The position numbers and the translations under genes were made by a program. Below, piece by piece: positions 59,187 to 64,000 of a DNA stretch of 64,000 nucleotides (the first letter of the stretch is position 1; every line of letters begins with the position of its first letter). The DNA is from Ambrosia x helenae (lineage: Eukaryota; Streptophyta; Magnoliopsida; Asterales; Asteraceae): assembly GCA_030844895.1 (NCBI GenBank), contig CM061223.1, forward strand, positions 18,531,446-18,595,445. Reading direction: 5' to 3'. The notes under the pieces are model-generated. The model did not search any database, was not told where the DNA came from, and saw only the letters and a list, made by a program, of their open reading frames with translations.

Positions 59187-60351
59187 TTATGATGCTACAT
59201 TTCCTAAGAACATCTTCTTGGAGAGCTTAGCAGATATTAGAGCCAAAACTGTTGCGGATGGCACAAAGATGACGTCAGGGACGACTTTGATCATCTTTAA
59301 CTGTGGTAAGGTTTCACCTGCTCTTTTTGCAGCCATGGCTGCTGGCGGGGTCACTAATCCGGCGATCAGAACCGAGTCATCAAATTTGCTCATAGTTACA
59401 CTTGCTTTCATGAAGTCAACAAACAATTGCTTCCTTTCTGGCTCTTTAGCTGCTTTCCATTGTACAAATATTTCCTGCATTATATATGAGCCCATTAGAC
59501 CATAGCTAGAACCAATTAGATCATTAAACTTCATGTGTAGGTGGCAGATAGACCATTGGACCTCTAATTCGTCACGGGTAATTTTGGTACAAGTTTGGTC
59601 GTGTCAACCCGAAACACCTCTACTTACCGAGGAGTATAGGCATCAAGTCCTGTATAACAGGTACTTGGTGGTCAATTTTGTGTGTGTGTGTGGGGGGGGG
59701 GGGGGGGGGGGGACCTTCGACGTAATGGTATTTAAAAATCTGTAATTTTGGTACAAGTTGGGATGTGTCTACCCAAAACACCAATCATTATTTAACCCAA
59801 CTTGTTCGATCCAGTTGATCATTTTTTAAGCTAATATTTCCTGTTATTTGCAATCTTTTTAAATATTTTACAATGCCTTTTATGCTATAATTAGTTAGTT
59901 ACTCCTGGTTCTTAGTAAAAAGCTTATAATCATTAAAGCGGATCGAAAAAGGCTATAGTTGCAGGCTTAATTATAATTATGAAGAGTAAGAGAAGTGTGT
60001 GACCTTAACTTTGTTTGGTGGTGGAACATCGTAATGTTTTCCAGGCAATGCTCCATTTATAGTGCTGCATATAGGTTAAGATCAACACGCGTAAGGATAT
60101 ATGATTGGAGGCAATAGAATGTACGAAAATCTTACTTGAACATGTCGAGGATGGCAATGTGAAAGTCGTCGAAGGAGTTGATCTCTTTCTCCATAAATTT
60201 ACTGTGTAATGTGCCCATTACCAGACTCAGCATCTGGGTGGTTGGCAAGCCTGCGAAAACACAGATGATATCATATAGTTTTTATGAAACTAAGAAAACA
60301 AGGAAAAGGTATAAGTTTACTTTTGCCCATGATGCTCATAAGCAAACCCAT
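59187..60351 (-). CDS. Small plant-conserved protein (164 residues), function unknown
   Basis: Four exons on the minus strand: 60351-60321, 60250-60136, 60064-60004 and 59474-59187, GT-AG with matching phases. The product begins MGLLMSIMGK, a possible N-myristoylation site. The middle has EINSFDDFHIAILDMFNTIN, GALPGKHYDVPPPNK and IFVQWKAAKEPERKQLFVDF. The C-terminal third is hydrophobic/small-residue rich (GLVTPPAAMAAKRAGE; VVPDVIFVPSATVLALIS), possibly membrane-associated. I recognise the pattern from single-copy plant genes, sometimes labelled K+-H+ exchange-like, but know no experimental function and do not trust that label. It converges on the 470-residue gene, with 216 bp between stop codons. 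No coding damage is seen. Confidence 0.8.
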
Positions 60352-60547
60352 TGTAAGATTGTGCTGAATATGAGTGAAATGGAGAGCACAGGTTATATGG
60401 AAAAAGATTTGGAATAGCTTTGGTAGGTTTACAAAGGTTAGTGCAAGCAAGGTATCAAACAACCATGGGCCATGGTTGCCTATGGCTTACTCAAGGCATG
60501 AGTATAAAGTAAACCTTGATCTTGATCTAACTTGTTTTGGTTAAGTA

Positions 60548-60736
60548 CAGTGGCACAATTCTTAAGGGGCGGGGAGGGGTGGCCGACCCCTCCGAATTTT
60601 TGCTCATAAGTTTCGATTATATAGTATTCGTATAGAAATTTTTTGGTATATACGGTTTCGACCCCCCGAAACTAGTGATTTTCGACCCCCCGGTGACTTC
60701 CGACCCCCCGAAGTTTCGGGTCAAGCTTCGCCACTG
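60548..60736 (-). mobile_element. CAGTGGCGAAGC-type hAT MITE, copy 1
   Basis: Ends cagtggcacaat and gcttcgccactg with an exact 8-bp duplication gttaagta at 60540-60547 and 60737-60744. The body has repeated tcgaccccccg words. It is inverted relative to the copy at 61261-61448. Confidence 0.9.
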
Positions 60737-61260
60737 GTTAAGTATGACCATCAGAACCGAAAAGGGTTGTTCGTTTGGTTTTGTCTTAGGTTAATTGGAT
60801 GGGTTAGCTTGTTTTTCGGATGTAGAAACCGCCCTCAACCCAAACCGAAAGTGTGACCAACCGAATTGCATCACCCAAAATTGTTTCAAGGTTAATTGGT
60901 TGGGATACTTAAGTTTATATATTTTGGTCATTCTTAAAAATTACTTATGTTTAAATTATATCCAAATCTTGAAACATGAGTACACTTTGCACATTGCACA
61001 TTATGGAGTGTGATTGTCATGTTGGTCCAGTTCGGTCCGTGATTTGGTCATTCAAAGGGTTATGCTGTTCATGTTATGATGGTTTGGGAGATGATCTCAC
61101 TGTTACCAACCCCTTCGCGACGACAATTGTCGCCGCGGTGTAAACTTTCAACTGGATCTGATATCAACGACCAACCACCGTTACCTTCTTGATGACACAA
61201 TACTCATTAGCAAAGATAAAAAAATTCCTGTTGATTGGTTAGTGTACTTTCTTTTTTATG

Positions 61261-61448
61261 CAGTGGCGAAGCTTGACCCGAAGGTTCGGGGGGTCGAAAG
61301 TCACCGGGAGTTTGGAAGTCACTGGTTTCGGGGGTCGAAACCCTATATTTTCAAAATTTTCTATACGGATACTATATAATCGGAACTTCTGCGCGAAAAT
61401 CCGGGGGGGTCGGCCGCCCCTCCCCGCCCCTACAAACCTCCGCCACTG
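61261..61448 (+). mobile_element. CAGTGGCGAAGC-type hAT MITE, copy 2
   Basis: Ends cagtggcgaagcttg and acctccgccactg with an exact 8-bp duplication tttttatg at 61253-61260 and 61449-61456. The body has gggggtcgaaa words. A B-box-like tRNA word lies just right of it near 61494-61505, possibly a SINE scrap. Confidence 0.9.
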
Positions 61449-61739
61449 TTTTTATGAACGGTAAACTAACCTATTCCTATTCAGCACCTTACAGGATTTG
61501 AACCATGCATCTCTAGGATATAGGGGAGGTATCTTAACACCACAACAAACCAGTTTTAAAATCATTTTCGGTTCACGAAACGGTTTACAGTTCTTCTTTT
61601 ATAAATACAGAGGAGGTGGACTTGCGTGTTTAGCGATTACACATGTTGAATATGGATAAGTGAAAAGAAAACGCAATTAAAATAAATAACATGGTTTATT
61701 CACATAAAGTTTTCAAGAGATGGGTTTGTTACAAATAGA

Positions 61740-61930
61740 TTTTAATGTGCGAAATGTGCGAGGCGCTAGTTTTATTATTACGCTACAATTTTAAGTATCA
61801 TAATAATTATTACACTACTTTAAAACTGTGGCGTAGTGTAATAATGATTACACTACTTAATAATTGTAGTGTAATAACAAAATACGCTAGTTCAACATTA
61901 ATGTTGTAGCGTAATTACACTATTTACAAG
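61740..61930. repeat. Cluster of inverted TTACGCTAC / GTAGYGTAAT motifs
   Basis: At least six copies in both orientations of a 9-10 bp word (ttacgctac, gtagtgtaat, gtagcgtaat) occur within 190 bp. Such clusters resemble transposon subterminal repeats that bind transposase, but I found no matching ends. Confidence 0.6.
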
Positions 61931-62522
61931 AAGATCAGTGCGTGTTTAATCTATTTGTACGCTCTGCTCCGAACATACTATTTGTATTGATCCTAACACA
62001 CGTTTTCAATACTTAGATTGTTGTTTTCGACACGATAAATGTTCTTATTAGAGAAAACTTGTCTTAGATCAACCGATCAAGTAAAGGCATCGGTCACCTC
62101 TAGCCACAACACAAAGTCTTACAAATTATAAGATAAAGACTAGTGCACAAAGGAGAAATTAGTAATTTCCAACGAGAACTTACCAGCGATGGTTCTAAGA
62201 AGCGTCTACAATTTGGATTTTATTAACTGAAGAACAAAAAACATGTGCATTGTATTTGTATCTATTTGACCTTTGACTTGTCAACTTTTAATAAAAAAAA
62301 AAATCGTTCACACGTCCATGCTTGTCTGGTCGTTGAAATTTTGTTCTGATGACTGTAAAACCATTTGTTCATTAAAAGTCTTAAATACCCTTTTTATAAG
62401 AGATGCATTGAAGGTAGTGTGTATATATCCAATGGTATTAAAGTAATTAACAATCCAACCCCACGTGCTTTATTTGTATTTTTTTCTTTGGGTCTGTCTA
62501 TTGGCACCCCCTCAGCTTCTAT

Positions 62523-64000
62523 TTAAACCCCCCTCCCAGGCGCCTCGCTTAGGCCTAAAAGTAGAGGGAAAACTGTATCAGAACCTCTAGTGTCGAGTGT
62601 ATGAAAAACAACTCCATATCTCTGTGCAACGAGAAACCCCGCTTCCGGCGTCGTCATCCAATGCTCTTCTTCAGCATCTCCCACCCCTGTAAAAGAAATG
62701 CTATCGCAGAGACGACGATAATGCCCTTCGTTATCCGGATCAAATATTGACCTCCACAAGCCTTCGCTACTGCGCAACTCGAGTAGCATTTGGGATCGGA
62801 CATCCATATGTTCATTTTTACCTATCCCTAACCCCACAGCTACCGCTCGAAAACCGCAATGACCATCAGGTCTCACATCCGTTATTTTAGATATATATGG
62901 GTGAAACACAGATGGAATTCTATCCCCATATGTCCTTACTAAGTTCTCTGACTTTTTTGTCCGCTGAAGTTTTGGGAAATTGAATTTATCCCAAATGCTG
63001 CCCCCTGGAACGATGACGGTATGTAAGAGCTGTGACGGTGAAGCTCGTAAGGAGGGCATGGCTGGGACTGGGAAGGTCGTACGAGGTCCTCCTGTGATGG
63101 TACGAATGAGCTGTGCCGGGGAAATTCAAACTCCTCGTCGGACCCACTTTCTTCAACCGGCATATGCAAGCTCTTTCTTGCAGATTGTTCTCTCTTGTGT
63201 TCTTGCTGCTTCTTGGTTGGACGACCACGGGTTTTCTTTTGCACAACAGGCGGTTTATTGGGGGAGTAGTTGCCTGTGACGATTTGTGCAAATTTGTCCA
63301 GGTAGTTTAATTGGGCAAAAACTGGTTTTGTATCAATCGTTTCCTTTAATTCTGCCCACACCTTATCTACATTTATATCTTCGCAACCAGTCTTCGCAGG
63401 TTTGAAGTCAAGCTTCCTCCAGAACACGTCTATCGAGAACAAATGGATTTCCTGACCTGAAAAAATAACATATGTTATAAAGTTAAGTCATGTAATAAAT
63501 TATGTAGTAAAATCATATGGACACTAGTGCTAATTACCGTTGATTTGTAACTGCTCGAGACGACAGGCACATGGCAAAGCACAACTAGTATAAAGCTGGC
63601 ATCCACAAGTGTTATTGTAACGGCGCATGGACGTTTGCAGACGGTCGATCTCTTCGTATATCAACTGAAGAGCATGTTTGCTAACCTTCCGAAGTAACTT
63701 TTCAAGCAATGGCTGTCGCTTGTGGTGGTTCATGGTTTTTCTTAGGCTTTCTTCAAAACCTTTTTTAATGTCTCTATATTGCTTATCCACCATTTGATCA
63801 ACGGACTTCACAATTGTTGACAACGAGTTGCGATTGCTTGGAAGGTAACTTTTAATTTTGGCATGCATGCCCTCAACTCTGTTGGTAGTGGTCTGGCGGA
63901 AGTTCAGCGTTTGGTTAGTCCACGCTGACACAAACTTTTTACGGAACCGGTCCAACCAGTTATTCTTCGTGTAGGTAAAAACGTCTGAAAAATATAACCA
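62523..64000 (-). pseudogene. MULE transposase C-terminus with OTU-like protease domain, frameshifted
   Basis: On the minus strand an exon 63984-63538 encodes the region after a MULE catalytic domain (SAWTNQTLNFRQTTTNRVEG) and a SWIM-like finger (CGCQLYTSCALPCACRLEQL). After a short intron the second exon (from 63456) has an AT-hook-like KTRGRPTKKQ and then an OTU-type cysteine-protease motif (VRPDGHCGFRAVAVG), ending at 62523. The frame changes between the two parts of this exon near 62945-63060, so there is a frameshift or an unrecognised small intron. The catalytic DDE part lies beyond the window. Known plant MULEs can carry host-like protease domains (for example ULP1 in Kaonashi elements). 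Confidence 0.8.

Overview
This is nuclear DNA of a flowering plant. The evidence is GT-AG spliced genes with plant-only products (a DUO1-type MYB, an RGLG copine/RING ubiquitin ligase, ARPC5), AT-rich intergenic DNA, and a dense nested load of plant transposons, SINEs and Helitrons. A eudicot, probably an asterid, fits the repeats, but I cannot name the species.

Layout. 1-3.8 kb: decayed minus-strand Copia retrotransposon with RNase H scrap, gag-protease, primer binding site and LTR; its leader holds a plastid clpP fragment. 5.0-6.3 kb: non-autonomous Mutator-like (MULE) element. 7.8-9.2 kb: DUO1-type R2R3-MYB gene (minus). 9.9-15.6 kb: hAT MITEs, two short Helitrons, three SINEs with target-site duplications (TSDs), and a Harbinger-derived block. 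15.8-17.7 kb: ARPC5 gene (minus), not visible as one long ORF, with two MITEs and a SINE in its introns. 18.3-24.5 kb: a hAT element with an 8-bp TSD, into which an apparently intact 4,989-bp MULE has inserted, with a 10-bp TSD and 113 identical terminal bases. 25.2-31.2 kb: 11-exon RGLG-type gene (plus). 32.1-32.5 kb: small DUF1639-like gene (minus). 33.9-40.4 kb: two non-autonomous MULE-like elements, a 79-bp tandem array and AT-rich DNA. 40.5-50.7 kb: a second, decayed 10-kb two-gene MULE filled with a foldback element, a minisatellite and LTR-like sequences. 51.6-59.0 kb: a 470-residue plant gene of unknown function (plus) with MITEs in its introns. 59.2-60.4 kb: a 164-residue plant gene (minus), convergent with it. 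60.5-61.4 kb: paired hAT MITEs. 62.5-64.0 kb: the C-terminal part of another MULE transposase carrying an OTU-protease-like domain, cut by the window edge.

Main result. Two diverged MULEs in this window have the same architecture. A spliced transposase gene starts 263-298 bp inside one end. A small spliced gene starts about 290-310 bp inside the other end and runs convergently. The small gene encodes a GRF-type zinc finger, a coiled coil and a C-terminal membrane segment. The layout is analogous to mudrA/mudrB of maize MuDR, but the second protein is different. In addition, the intact transposase gene has two 89-bp introns that differ at only seven positions, which looks like intron duplication.

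All splice models are manual readings of GT-AG sites checked by reading frame. Family names come from recognising motifs, not from a database search.
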